Source: Cryptomeria japonica (Eukaryota; Streptophyta; Pinopsida; Cupressales; Cupressaceae). From it: a DNA stretch of 64,000 nucleotides. This document shows positions 23,099-33,220 of this stretch, one piece after another. The position numbers and the translations under genes were made by a program. The notes below the pieces were generated by a model. It was not told where the DNA came from. It was given only the letters and a program-made list of their open reading frames with translations, and did no database searches. Numbering within the stretch: the first letter of the stretch is position 1; every line of letters starts with the position of its first letter. The stretch covers positions 572,595,752 to 572,659,751 of the forward strand of contig NC_081405.1 of the NCBI RefSeq assembly GCF_030272615.1, given 5' to 3'.

Positions 23099-23659
23099 TT
23101 GTCACAAAAAATTGCACCCAAGCCGAGTATAAAACTCAACTATCTTGTGGAACATGGGATCAAAAATTGCACCCAGGCCTAGTGTAAAACTCAGCTATTC
23201 TGTAAAACATGGGATCATCCTCAAGCTATGGGTGACCTGTGGTGAGGATGAACCTCTAGAGAGCTGATTCCCTAAAACACCTCCTAAAACTACTGCACTT
23301 GACAAGAAAAAAGATATAAAGACTGCTTTTGAGCTGAAAACTACTAATCTAGGAGATAATGCACCGAAATGATGAAATTTACTTGCTACCCTAATCTCAC
23401 AATCAACTTCAATCAAAGAGGTTTTGTTTGATTCACAACTCAAATTAAAACATGAAATACATTAATGTTTCATAAGAAAGTTTAGATTCATCATTTGCCT
23501 AAAGAAAAACAATGCTTTCACAACTTCAAATTACTGAAATCAAAATAACACAACCTATAACCTGCATCTAACATGAATGTTCTTGCTTTAATATTGAAAA
23601 AATTAGACAAATTAAAAGATTCTTAAACAAACCACAAGAATCCCATCAGATCATTCATT
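23099..23659 (-). repeat. Right arm of the inverted repeat (copy B), inner part
   Basis: Reverse complement of about 21380-21808. It is interrupted at 23660 by the young copia element, and the arm resumes at 28904. The junction sequence ATCATTCATT before the insertion, plus TCATTGAC after it, reconstitutes the uninterrupted text of arm A near 21390, which gives an empty-site reference for the insertion. Confidence 0.75.
23106..23217. repeat. Two-copy 56-bp tandem duplication
   Basis: AAAAATTGCACCCA..AAAACTCA..ACATGGGATC occurs at 23106 and again at 23162. Arm A carries a single copy of this block (about 21750-21800), so the duplication arose in arm B after the arms separated or was lost from A. 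Confidence 0.75.
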
Positions 23660-23866
23660 TAATAGAATATTAAAATATGTTAATTTTAGTATTAATGCTC
23701 ATTCAGTGTATATTCTATTTTAGAAAGATCGTCTTCGATCTTCTCAGCAGTTTCTTTTTAGAAACTTGCTATTCTTGTAAATAGCTTGTATTATTTATGA
23801 GTGTTTTGCTCATTCTGATTATTCAATCAATTCTTTGAAATCCATTGCGTGTTTCGCACTGTTTTA
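23660..23866 (+). repeat. 5' LTR of the young copia element
   Basis: 207 bp, starting TAATAGAATA and ending ACTGTTTTA. It differs from the 3' LTR at two positions by eye (T/C in the tenth to eleventh base region and GAGTG/GAGCG near the middle). It should hold the promoter; an inverted pair GATCGTCTTCGATC lies near 23726. Confidence 0.9.
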
Positions 23867-23878
23867 TGGTATCAGAGC
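23867..23878 (+). other. PBS of the young copia element
   Basis: TGGTATCAGAGC, complementary to the 3' end of initiator methionine tRNA, the standard primer of Ty1/copia elements. It abuts the LTR end with no spacer. Confidence 0.92.
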
Positions 23879-24619
23879 TACAGGAGGAATTTTTTCGGAA
23901 ATTTTTTTAATCCTAATTTCTAATTAGTGGAAATTTTCGAAATTATTTTTTGGAAAATTTATCAAAGTTTTCTGGGGCGGAATCGTCGTTTTTTTTCGAC
24001 CTGCAAGTTCGTCGTTTTTCGGCAACCTCTGTCTGCAGGGTCGTCGTGCGTCGTCGCGACCTGTGTTCGCGCAGGGAGGGGCGTCGTTTTCACTTCGACG
24101 TCGTTCAGTCTGCAACTTTCGACGATCGCAGCTCTGTCCCTGGTGGTGTCCGCGGCGCTGTGCAAACCCTGGGCTCGTTTCTGACCTCGGCGTCGCGACC
24201 TCCGCCTGCAACATCCCGCGACCTGTTCCCGTAACCTGCAACGATCTTCGACGTCGCGATTTCAAACTCCAGCGTCGCCGTCGCCACCTGCAACTTTCTC
24301 CAGCGTCGTCCTCTACAAGCACGACCTGCATCTTCGGCGATAGTTTTTTTTTCTCTGCAAACAATGGCGCCAACCTCTGCAATCTTCGATTGAAGTTCTT
24401 ACCTCCAGTTTTTATCGAAGCTCATTTTTTCTTGCAGATTCGTGGTGGGTTTTTCAAACCCTAATCTGGGTTGTTGTCCATTTTTTCTGGGTGCCTCGAT
24501 TTTCGAGCCCGCGAATCCAAATTCTGACAGGAGAATCCTTCTGGGTTTTTTGCACGCTTTTCTGGGTTGTCATTGGATTTTTCTGGGTCAGCCAGGAATT
24601 TGTCTTGGGAAACGTGCAA
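23879..24619 (+). other. CpG-rich leader (5' UTR) of the young copia element
   Basis: This untranslated leader lies between PBS and gag. From about 23980 to 24330 it is strikingly GC- and CpG-rich (repeated CGTCG and GCGACCTG words), unlike the AT-rich surroundings. Several open frames cross it on both strands, including one of 152 codons on the minus strand, but none has a recognisable domain; few stops are expected in GC-rich sequence. The gag frame is open upstream to 24491, giving 43 extra residues if that ATG is used. Confidence 0.75.
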
Positions 24620-27600
24620 ATGGCTTCTCTCACCAATCTGATGTTAGAAGGCAGTCAACGCTTTAATGGTCACAACTACAACATCTGGAAACAGCGTATG
24701 TTGACCATTTTTGAATATAGGCGTCTTGACCAGCTTGTTTTGGGTAAAGAACTCAATCCTGGTACACCTGGTGCAGATCAAGATAAGTTTGATGAACGCA
24801 ATCGAGAGGCAGTCATGCTTCTCAAACTCTCAGTAACTGATGATCAGTTACCACAGATTCCTTCCAGCAAGACAGCTTCTGACATCTGGAAGCATCTGAA
24901 GGAATTGCATGAGACATCTGACAAGAGCCGAGCATTCTTTCTGAAGAATCAGTTGTTCTCCATTATGATGGACGAACGTATGTCCTTACAGGAGCACCTC
25001 ACGAGGATTAAGGACATTCGAGATCAACTCGAAGCTATTGGTCGGACTATGGAGGAAGAAGACATGGTTGTAATCACTTTAAAAAGTCTTCCGAAATCGT
25101 ATGAACACTTCATTGAAACCCTCAATATTACTTCCACTAATGTTGATCTGAAGTTTTCAAAACTATGCACTAAACTTCTACAGCAGGATCGCTGGAAACA
25201 GCAATTTGGTAGTGGTACTACATCAGCCTCCTCGGAAAATGCCTTCACAGCTCAATCCTTTCAGAAGGATAAAGGCAAATTTCAATCCTCTCAGTCTTCT
25301 CAGCAGAAAGGCTCTTCTCAGACACAGGATGGAGCTAAGAAGAAAAATGTGCAGTGCAATTACTGTCACAAGTACGGCCATATGAAGAAAGATTGCCGTC
25401 AGAGGCTCGCTTCTGAACAAAAGAAGCAGGGAGGGTCACACCAGAAGGCGCATGTTGTGGAACATTCCGAGCAGAAGGAGTCCGCCTTTTATGCTTTTAT
25501 GGCTAAGAGGTCTTCAGATCATGCCAGGTCTTCTGCTTGGTACATCGACTCTGGTGCATCACGTCACTTTTCTCATCGGCGTGACTGGTTTACAGAATTC
25601 TCACCTTTCAGTGATTCCGTTGTATTTGGCGGAGGTGAGGAGTATACAGTTGTTGGCAGAGGCACTGTTCAGATACAGTCTGGTGGCAGGACTCTCCTTT
25701 TTCTGAATGTGTATTATGTTCCTGGAATGGAACTTAATCTGCTCTCTGTCAGCCAGATTATGAGGAATTCTCCTCAACTAGATGTGGTGTTCAGTGCTCA
25801 CAAGTGCTCCATCATTGATCGGGAGACTCGTCTTACTGTTGTTGTTGGTCTAGAGGATCATGGCCTATATAGGCTTCTTGACACTGGTGATTCTCCTGAA
25901 GTGGCTCTGGCAGCTCGTGTTTCTCCTCTTAGCACTTTGTGGCATCAGAGATATGGACATCTCAACATTCAGTATCTCTCTCAGCTATCTCGGGAGGGAC
26001 TTGTTTCAAGGTTACCTGATATTCAGACCCAGCATCTTGGAGTATGTGGCGCCTGTCAAGCTAGCAAACAGCATCGGACTTCATTCCCACATGGAAATTC
26101 TTGGCGCGCATCTAAGGTACTTCAATTACTTCATGCTGATATTTGTGGTCCTATGAATACATCTTCTGTTACTGGTTGCAAATATTTTTTGCTTATTGTA
26201 GATGATTTTAGTAGAAAGATGTGGGTGTATTTTCTTAAACATAAATCAGATGTATTTAGTATCTTTCAGAAGTTTAAGTCCTTTGTTGAAAAAGAGTCTG
26301 GACATAGTATCATTACTCTTAGGACAGATAACGGGGGGGAATTTTGTTCTTCTGCATTCTCCAACTTCTGTGATACCCATGGCATCAAACGTCAGTTGAC
26401 TACACCCTACACTCCTCAGCAAAACAGTGTTGTCGAGCGTCGCAATCGTACGGTTGTTGAGATGGCTCGCTCTATGTTACAACACAGGAGTGTTCCAAAT
26501 AAGTATTGGGCTGAAGCAGTATTTACTGCTGTCTATCTTCTTAACCGCTCTCCTACTCAGGTTGTTAAGGGGAAGACTCCAGAAGAGGTTTGGTCTGGTC
26601 GGAAGCCTCAGATCAGCCACCTGAAGGTTTTTGGCTCTGTTGCCTATGTTTGGATTCCAGATGCTAAGCGCTCCAAGTTGGATTCCAAAAGTCAGAAACT
26701 CATGATGACAGGATACAGTGATCACCATAAGGCCTACAGACTGATAGATATAGACACTGAATGTCTTATCTTCAGTCGTGATGTTGTATTTGATGAAGAC
26801 AAAGGATTCTTTCAGTCCCCTTCTTCTGAGCAGAATTATGAGGATCAGCCTCACAGTGTTCTTATTCCATTAGGTTCGCCTGATGGGAGGGATGATACAG
26901 AATCTATTTTCGATGATGCACTACCTGAGTTCCCTTCGGAGAATAATCCTCCTCCTGCTGCTCCTGTTCCTGATCCTAAGTCTCTTCCAGCTCCTCCAGA
27001 TGTTAGCACTTCTACTCTCCGGCCTAAATGGTGGGCCAAGACCATTGGTGATCTCGGGGATACTGAGCTCATTGAGGGTAGAACCTCCCATAATAAGAAC
27101 AAACAGCAGCATACAGTCAATTTTGCTCTCATGGCTAACATACACAGTGTTTTTGAGCCTCAGACATACTCAGAGGCTAAAGGTATACCTGAGTGGGAAC
27201 AGGCTATGGAAGCTGAGTTCCAGAGTCTGCAGAAGAATCACACTTGGGCCCTTTCTGATCTTCCTGCAGGGAAGAAGCCCATTAGCTGCAAATGGGTGTA
27301 CAAAGTAAAATACAAAGCTGATGGAACCCTAGACAAGTATAAGGCTCGTCTTGTTGCTCGTGGGTTCTCACAGAAAGAAGGCATTGACTACGAGGAGACT
27401 TTTGCTCCTACAGCCAAAATGAGTACCATACGGCTCGTTCTTGCCTTGGCAGCCCAGTTCAGCTGGAAAGTCCATCAGATGGACGTCAAGAGTGCTTTTT
27501 TGAATGGTGACTTACAGGAAGAAGTTTACATGACGCAACCCCCAGGATTCAAGGTTGCTGGTCAAGAACAGAAGGTCTGTAGACTAGTCAAAGCACTCTA

Positions 27601-28699
27601 TGGTCTGAAACAAGCTCCTCGGGCTTGGTACATGAAAATTGATAAGTACCTGACAGATCATGGCTTTCAGCGGAGTCCATCTGATGCAAACCTGTATATC
27701 AAGCATACTAGTAATGATATTCTGTTTGTGGTTGTCTATGTGGATGACTTAATCATTACTGGCAGTTCAGCACATTTGATCACTGGGATCAAACAGGATT
27801 TGTGCCGCACTTTTGATATGACAGATTTGGGACTTCTACATTACTGCTTAGGAGTTGAAGTCTGGCAGACTGAGACCAGTATCTTTCTCTCTCAGTCCAA
27901 GTATGCCAAAAGTCTTGTGGACAGGTTCAGAATGCAGGATTGCAAACCTGCCTCTACTCCTATGGAACCCGAGCTCAAACTTTCAGCTCAGTCATCCTCA
28001 CCAGTTGTGGATGAATCTCTGTTCAGGCAACTAGTGGGCAGCCTCATTTATCTTACTGCCACTAGACCTGACATCAGTTTTGCAGTGAGCTACATTTCAC
28101 GCTTCATGACAGCTCCCAAGGCTGATCATTGGTTAGCAGCGAAGCGTGTGCTGCGTTATGTGAGTGGCACTTCTGATTATGGACTTCTGTACACTCGGAG
28201 TTCTGATCCTATACTCAGTGGTTACACAGATTCTGACTGGGCAGGTTCGGTTGATGACCGTAAGTCTACAGCAGGGTATGTGTTTAGTTTGGGATCTGGT
28301 GCTGTCACATGGACTAGTAAGAAGCAGCAGGCAGTGGCTCTCTCCTCGACAGAAGCAGAGTATCGGGGAGCAGTTAAGGCATCTTGTGAGGCGGTTTGGC
28401 TTCGACGAATGCTTGCGGATATGCATGTCTCCCAGGCAGGTCCTACTCCCTTGTTCTGTGATAATCAGGGAGTGCTCAAACTCACCAAGAATCCAATCTT
28501 CCATGAAAGAACCAAGCATGTGGAAACGCATTGTCACTATATTCGACAGCTGGTTGAAGACGGATCCATCCAGTTGCTGTATGTTCCTACCTCGGAGCAG
28601 CCAGCAGACATATTCACCAAGCCCCTTGGTCCTGATAAATTTGTAAAATTCAGGGGGTCTATAGGTGTAGTTAATAGATTGAGCATTAAGGGAGGGTAA
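24620..28699 (+). CDS. Ty1/copia gag-pol polyprotein, intact (1359 aa)
   Basis: A single polyprotein cleaved into capsid, protease, integrase, reverse transcriptase and RNase H, which together copy element RNA and insert it. I chose the ATG at 24620 because MASLTNLMLEG is the typical gag start; an in-frame ATG at 24491 would add 43 hydrophobic residues. Order: gag (UBN2-like) about 1-220; zinc knuckle CNYCHKYGHMKKDC 246-259; protease DSGAS with Asp310; GAG-pre-integrase LWHQRYGHL; integrase catalytic Asp507, Asp570 and Glu606 (DD35E spacing intact); reverse transcriptase VDVK/MDVKSAFLNGD and YVDD at 1040-1043; RNase H YTDSDW with Asp1204, then SSTEAEY and ADIFTKPL near the C-terminus. The conserved PQQNG after the second integrase Asp reads PQQNS, one oddity. 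No stop or frameshift occurs. Likely autonomous, if expressed. Confidence 0.95.
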   Translation: MASLTNLMLEGSQRFNGHNYNIWKQRMLTIFEYRRLDQLVLGKELNPGTPGADQDKFDERNREAVMLLKLSVTDDQLPQIPSSKTASDIWKHLKELHETSDKSRAFFLKNQLFSIMMDERMSLQEHLTRIKDIRDQLEAIGRTMEEEDMVVITLKSLPKSYEHFIETLNITSTNVDLKFSKLCTKLLQQDRWKQQFGSGTTSASSENAFTAQSFQKDKGKFQSSQSSQQKGSSQTQDGAKKKNVQCNYCHKYGHMKKDCRQRLASEQKKQGGSHQKAHVVEHSEQKESAFYAFMAKRSSDHARSSAWYIDSGASRHFSHRRDWFTEFSPFSDSVVFGGGEEYTVVGRGTVQIQSGGRTLLFLNVYYVPGMELNLLSVSQIMRNSPQLDVVFSAHKCSIIDRETRLTVVVGLEDHGLYRLLDTGDSPEVALAARVSPLSTLWHQRYGHLNIQYLSQLSREGLVSRLPDIQTQHLGVCGACQASKQHRTSFPHGNSWRASKVLQLLHADICGPMNTSSVTGCKYFLLIVDDFSRKMWVYFLKHKSDVFSIFQKFKSFVEKESGHSIITLRTDNGGEFCSSAFSNFCDTHGIKRQLTTPYTPQQNSVVERRNRTVVEMARSMLQHRSVPNKYWAEAVFTAVYLLNRSPTQVVKGKTPEEVWSGRKPQISHLKVFGSVAYVWIPDAKRSKLDSKSQKLMMTGYSDHHKAYRLIDIDTECLIFSRDVVFDEDKGFFQSPSSEQNYEDQPHSVLIPLGSPDGRDDTESIFDDALPEFPSENNPPPAAPVPDPKSLPAPPDVSTSTLRPKWWAKTIGDLGDTELIEGRTSHNKNKQQHTVNFALMANIHSVFEPQTYSEAKGIPEWEQAMEAEFQSLQKNHTWALSDLPAGKKPISCKWVYKVKYKADGTLDKYKARLVARGFSQKEGIDYEETFAPTAKMSTIRLVLALAAQFSWKVHQMDVKSAFLNGDLQEEVYMTQPPGFKVAGQEQKVCRLVKALYGLKQAPRAWYMKIDKYLTDHGFQRSPSDANLYIKHTSNDILFVVVYVDDLIITGSSAHLITGIKQDLCRTFDMTDLGLLHYCLGVEVWQTETSIFLSQSKYAKSLVDRFRMQDCKPASTPMEPELKLSAQSSSPVVDESLFRQLVGSLIYLTATRPDISFAVSYISRFMTAPKADHWLAAKRVLRYVSGTSDYGLLYTRSSDPILSGYTDSDWAGSVDDRKSTAGYVFSLGSGAVTWTSKKQQAVALSSTEAEYRGAVKASCEAVWLRRMLADMHVSQAGPTPLFCDNQGVLKLTKNPIFHERTKHVETHCHYIRQLVEDGSIQLLYVPTSEQPADIFTKPLGPDKFVKFRGSIGVVNRLSIKGG
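28688..28696 (+). other. Polypurine tract of the young copia element
   Basis: AAGGGAGGG immediately precedes the 3' LTR and would prime plus-strand DNA synthesis. It overlaps the last codons of the polyprotein (GG then stop), so the 3' LTR start and gag-pol end are superimposed. Confidence 0.85.
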
Positions 28700-28903
28700 T
28701 AGAATACTAAAATATGTTAATTTTAGTATTAATGCTCATTCAGTGTATATTCTATTTTAGAAAGATCGTCTTCGATCTTCTCAGCAGTTTCTTTTTAGAA
28801 ACTTGCTATTCTTGTAAATAGCTTGTATTATTTATGAGCGTTTTGCTCATTCTGATTATTCAATCAATTCTTTGAAATCCATTGCGTGTTTCGCACTGTT
28901 TTA
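28697..28903 (+). repeat. 3' LTR of the young copia element
   Basis: 207 bp, near-identical to the 5' LTR. It starts TAATAGAATA directly after the purine tract and ends ACTGTTTTA, followed by the target duplication TCATT (28904-28908). Confidence 0.9.
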
Positions 28904-31900
28904 TCATTGACAACACAAAAACAAGAATAACTAAAAAGGAACCTGCAACCTTTTTTATTGAAATGAAAAGAGTTTTTCATACAATACTAAAAATCTGAAA
29001 GTAATCTAAGTTACAATGTTGAATGCTTTTGCTATGTGCAATAAGCAGAAAGAAAGAATTGAGAAAAGAAGAGTACAATGAATGTTTTTCTGAAAGAAGC
29101 CTTTTTTTCTTACTGAAAGATGGAACTAATGTGGACTTCCACCTTTGATCTAAATGATGTCCTCAAACTCTAATTGAACTGAAGCTGACTTGGCTTTGTT
29201 CTCTTGTCAATTTACATGATGAAGCCTTTCTTGGTCGTACATGATTGAAAAATATGAAAAAAAGGCCTTAAAACTGCCCCAAACTGACTGTTGGCAGCTC
29301 CAAAATTTGTCTCAACTGATGCACTACCTATATGGAGACTCTAACTGGGCCTAAACTGAATGCATGAGTCTCAAAACTCCCCTTTTTAGCCTCTCTGACT
29401 GACCCTGATGCATGATCCTTAATTGATGGCTTGATTTTGAGGTGATTGCATGATATGAGGAGTTGCATTTGAACTTGACACTCACACTAGCCTTTAGAGG
29501 CATGGGGTTTTCTTCAAGAAAATTGAAGTGGTGCATGACCCTCGAACCTCAAACTGACCCTCAACTTGACACTCCACCATTCAAAACCTCGAACTGACCC
29601 TCAACTTGTGTGCTTGATTATGGAGTTTGACTTATCTTCAACACCATTGTTTTACCTTGTTTTCATCCTTTGCCTTTTTGATGTATGATCACTCATCATT
29701 GTCTCTGCAACATACTCTTTTGGGACTGCATTACTTTTGTTGTCTTTATGACTGCATTCATGGTTTTGAGCCCTGTGTCACTGTATTTTGAATTGTTTTC
29801 AGGTACATTCTCATAAGTTTCTTGAAGACTGTTGTCCTTTTTCTTGTCTCAGACCTAGGGTTGCCCTAGGGTTTGCTCCTTCAATCTGCTATATGTCTCT
29901 CCATACCTCTGAGAATTGGGTCTTGTTGTCCTCCATTGTTCTCTGTCAAATTTTGTCATATTCATGGCTTTTAATGTTGTGCCATATTCCCTTATGTGAC
30001 TGTCATACCCTTTGTTGTTTTGTGCATTTTCAATGTTGAAATGGAAATGAAAAAGGTCCTATGACTGTCATCAAGCTTTTTGTTTCCTTGTTTCATTGCA
30101 TCTTATCCTTAGGATTGGATTTTGTCATGGCCTTCTATAGGAGTGTCTTTCTTTTGTTCTCTTCTTGTATGGAATTCTATCTTTTCACAATCCAAACCTC
30201 TGCACATTCATTATCTTTTGGACTGTCTTTTCAACTGTTACATGCCCACTGTCTTTCAGAGATGCTGCTACTGTCCTTTTGCTCTGGTTTTATATTGTCC
30301 CCTGCCTTCATATGTTGCAACAATGCCTTTTCTTCATACACCTCTTCACAATCATTGTCATGCACTTAAAACTTTCTTATTCTCTCTGTCATTCATTGTC
30401 TTCTTGTGGCTGTGACAAGTTCTTTGAAATGTCCATAGCATACTATTATAGGTCTTTGACATCCTATGAATGAAGTTTGATAATCTTCAACTTGCAACTC
30501 TGTGTCTTTTTTAGGACTGCTCTTTATGAATCGCCACCCTAAATCTTCAAGACTGCCGTCTGCTCTTTACTCTGTATTATGCATTTGATCTTTATCTCTG
30601 TCAAAACTTATGACAGTCATATGGACTGTTATTCTTGAGATTTATGATGATATAATTTCTCAGAGACTGTAACCTAACATGGACTGCAATCTTTATTCTT
30701 TCTTTTAACAGTCTCTTGGAAACTGATCTCTGTCTTTTTGAGACCATGTTCTCATATCTATCTTTTGCCGATGGCAGCGAGTCTTTGATAAGAGTGCTCT
30801 TGATGGTTTTATATCCATGGCATCATAGCACTGTCTAAACTCATTGTTTAGGTCTTGATCCTTGGTTGTGGCTCCTTCTTTGCTTTTATGTCTTCATTTA
30901 TGGCTCCTAAGAACCTCGACAGGCCTGCATCTTCTATTTATCATTATGACTGTCACTATTATTGGCAGTCCATCATTATTGCAGCATTTCATCATTCTTC
31001 AAGCTGTCCTTTCTTCCCCAATCTGCCACTGGACTGTGGATCTTTGGATTGCTTTGACTGAGATCTCTGCAACTTCTTTTCTCTGTCATTTTGCCCGTTC
31101 CAATACACTTTGTCCCTTTCACTGCCGACTAGGTATGGTGCTGCAATAATGATCCCAAGCATTGTTATATCTCTGCCCTTTTGAGCAGTCATCTCACTAT
31201 CCTAGGTCACTCTTGCATCATGTCATGATGAGTTCTATTTCTAACTAATGCCTTTTGTACTTTTCTTTCTTCTTGCAAGCTGTCTCTGCACCTTATTCAG
31301 TATTGCTTCCTTATTCACTCTTTATGGAGTGACTGTCAAACATTTTCTAGATCTGACTTCATTGGTCTAATCTGCTCTTACTCTTGGTTGTGCAGGAAGA
31401 TCCTCAGAAAGTTTTTGAAGGGTTTTTCAAGACTATTTTCCTCCTTGAGAATGTTACTAGGACACCGGCTCCTTGAGTATCTTATGCTTTAATAGTGACA
31501 TCCCTCTTTTACATTGGAGTCTTGGCACTAACACTGTGCATTTCTTATAATGGCTTTGAAGTTCAAATTGATTTCCCTTGAATATGATCATGCTTTGTAG
31601 CTTCTTGAGGGCTGTCTTTCTGATATTCGTCTATTTCTGATGTTTCATGGCTACATAACAATCTTTTTGCCCTTCTTTTTCAATGTCTTTGTAGGGTTTT
31701 GGGAAAAGATCTTATAGAAATATATCAATAACAAACCCTTTATGCATTATGACTGTAACAACTCTTTTGAAACCGTTATCTTTATGACTGAGACAAAACA
31801 TTAATTTTATGAATATCTACTCATATGACAATGATCTTGCATTAAGGATACAAAGATACAATCCTTTCCTATGCATGCAACCTTAATTTCTCTTCTACAA

Positions 31901-32562
31901 ATGACAATGGGAAGGTTTTTGAAAGATGAAACTGACCTTCTTTAAAGCTGATGGTGTGCATTGGCTTTGCATGACAGATTGCAGGTTCAAAGAAGGTTTT
32001 CCAACATATATCTCACTGTCATAATGCATGCTTCATGTCCAAAACACTTGAAATAAACCCCTGACTGCTCTGAAGCGACTGTAAACAACCTTGGAACTGC
32101 TCTTCTCACGTTTAAAACCTTTGCATGATTCAGATCACAGCTTATTGGTGAATCTTAGGCGATGAAACAGCAGTGTGAAAAGCTTGCATGCAGCTCCTAT
32201 TCTCAGAAACTTCCATTTTCCGCGATGAAAGGGCAAGATGTGAAGTCAACTCAAAGTGAAACTCAGAGAAACCCTAAATGCAACATAAGATTATTGTTTT
32301 AAACTTTTATTTTCCCTCCATTAAAACATGAATTTACTTTGGTTTGTTCAATGTGGGAACCATGATTTTTGCCTTTTTTCAAGACTTTGGCCAACAAAAG
32401 CGGAATTTTAATGCTCTCACACTCATCCCAATAAAACCCAAAGCATTTGATTAATACTTTGACATTCTTAACCATTCAAAACCCCTTAAAACTTTTAAAT
32501 ATGACCTATAACTCGTTAGAAGGCTATTTTTGGCTCAAAGGGGAGAAAATAGGTAATAGGAC
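28904..32562 (-). repeat. Right arm of the inverted repeat (copy B), outer part
   Basis: Reverse complement of about 17866-21390 (see copy A for landmarks). It is rich in GACTGTC/GACTGC words where copy A has GACAGTC. It includes a local near-tandem phrase CTCGAACTGACCCTCAACTT (29547 and 29588 areas). The open frames of 80-100 codons at 29788-31149 are pyrimidine-rich chance frames without domains. The outer edge is near 32562, where similarity to arm A's TATTACTTATTTT edge ends. Confidence 0.7.
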
Positions 32563-32644
32563 GTACAGGTAATCCTAGGTGGTAGCTGGGGTTAACTGCA
32601 GTCATTACCAAAATTGTGTAGCGTATACCCTTCTTATAGATGAG

Positions 32645-32940
32645 CTAGCATCAAATCTTTAGAAGACATGGGGCAGCTATTTATAAATGCAAACTGCTCC
32701 CTAAATGAGTTTGACACTTATTGCAGGGAGGCAAACATCAAAAAAGGGAGAACAGGTCCACCATAGGGACAACCAAACCTATGGTCCATGATCAAGACCT
32801 ACCGATGTATCTTTGGGTAGATGCATATCTTATAATTGTCTTTATTCTTAACACGTGTCCTCACAGATGTGTTGAAGAACAAGATACCAAAGGAATAGTG
32901 AACATCACTGCAATGTCACGAATCTTTTGGCTCTCTTGGT
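32645..32940 (+). pseudogene. Ty1/copia integrase fragment
   Basis: Two frames give parts of the integrase core C-terminal region: NEFDTYCREANIKK at about 32702-32745, then, after a frame change, MVHDQDLPMYLWVDAYL (about 32778-32830) and NTCPHRCVEEQDTK. These match the copia segment NEF..YC..GI, a gap where PYxPQQNG and the catalytic Glu should be, then HDQDLPxxLWAEA and NxxPH. The active-site block is deleted and no reverse transcriptase follows, so it is a small relic of an element unrelated to the LTR at 33221. Confidence 0.75.
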
Positions 32941-33206
32941 TTTCATTTTACCCTTTGACACTTTAAAACATAATACTATCATTTACTGGCCTATATTGAA
33001 CCGTGGGGAATTAAGCTCCCTCATAACTTGCCATTCTTACTTGGTTACCGTCATCTACTTATAAGCACTAGTATATCATATGATCATTATACACTTTGAA
33101 CTATATTTTTGGACTGAATTAATAGATCCCTTCTTAGACCTTCAAGTCTCTTTGACTAGAATGCATCCATTGTTTTATCTTTCCCCTGCAAGCTGGCAGG
33201 ATCAAT
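32941..33206. other. Unassigned stretch; possibly internal region of the adjoining minus-strand element
   Basis: AT-rich and non-coding. By position it would be the leader of the minus-strand element whose LTR and PBS lie at 33207-34351, but no gag is recognisable. Confidence 0.3.
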
Positions 33207-33218
33207 GCTCTAATACCA
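33207..33218 (-). other. PBS of a minus-strand LTR element
   Basis: On the minus strand TGGTATTAGAGC follows the LTR end (ACATAACA) after two bases. It differs from the usual TGGTATCAGAGC by one C-to-T change. Confidence 0.7.
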
Positions 33219-33220
33219 AT

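Larger units (their letters stand above)
23660..28903 (+). mobile_element. Young, apparently complete Ty1/copia retrotransposon (5,244 bp)
   Basis: A full-length element: 207-bp LTRs (23660-23866 and 28697-28903), a PBS directly after the 5' LTR, a 753-bp leader, one uninterrupted gag-pol frame, and a polypurine tract directly before the 3' LTR. The 5-bp target duplication TCATT is at 23655-23659 and 28904-28908. I counted two differences between the LTRs by eye, so insertion is recent relative to every other element here. The LTR termini are TA..TA instead of TG..CA. It is nested in arm B of the inverted repeat, which provides an empty-site paralogue in arm A. Confidence 0.93.

Noticed and set aside
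23924-24382. A 152-codon minus-strand frame in the copia leader
   Set aside because: It is Arg-rich and arises from a GC-rich leader on the strand opposite the element; several frames in the same block are open. Kept only as a side note under the CpG island.
24491-24619. Upstream ATG for the copia polyprotein (43 extra residues)
   Set aside because: The added segment is hydrophobic and unlike copia gag; MASLTNLM at 24620 is a typical gag start, so the shorter form is preferred.
29788-31149. A cluster of 80-100 codon plus-strand frames in arm B
   Set aside because: They are overlapping frames in pyrimidine-rich repeat DNA and have no counterpart in the homologous arm A, so there is no sign of coding constraint.
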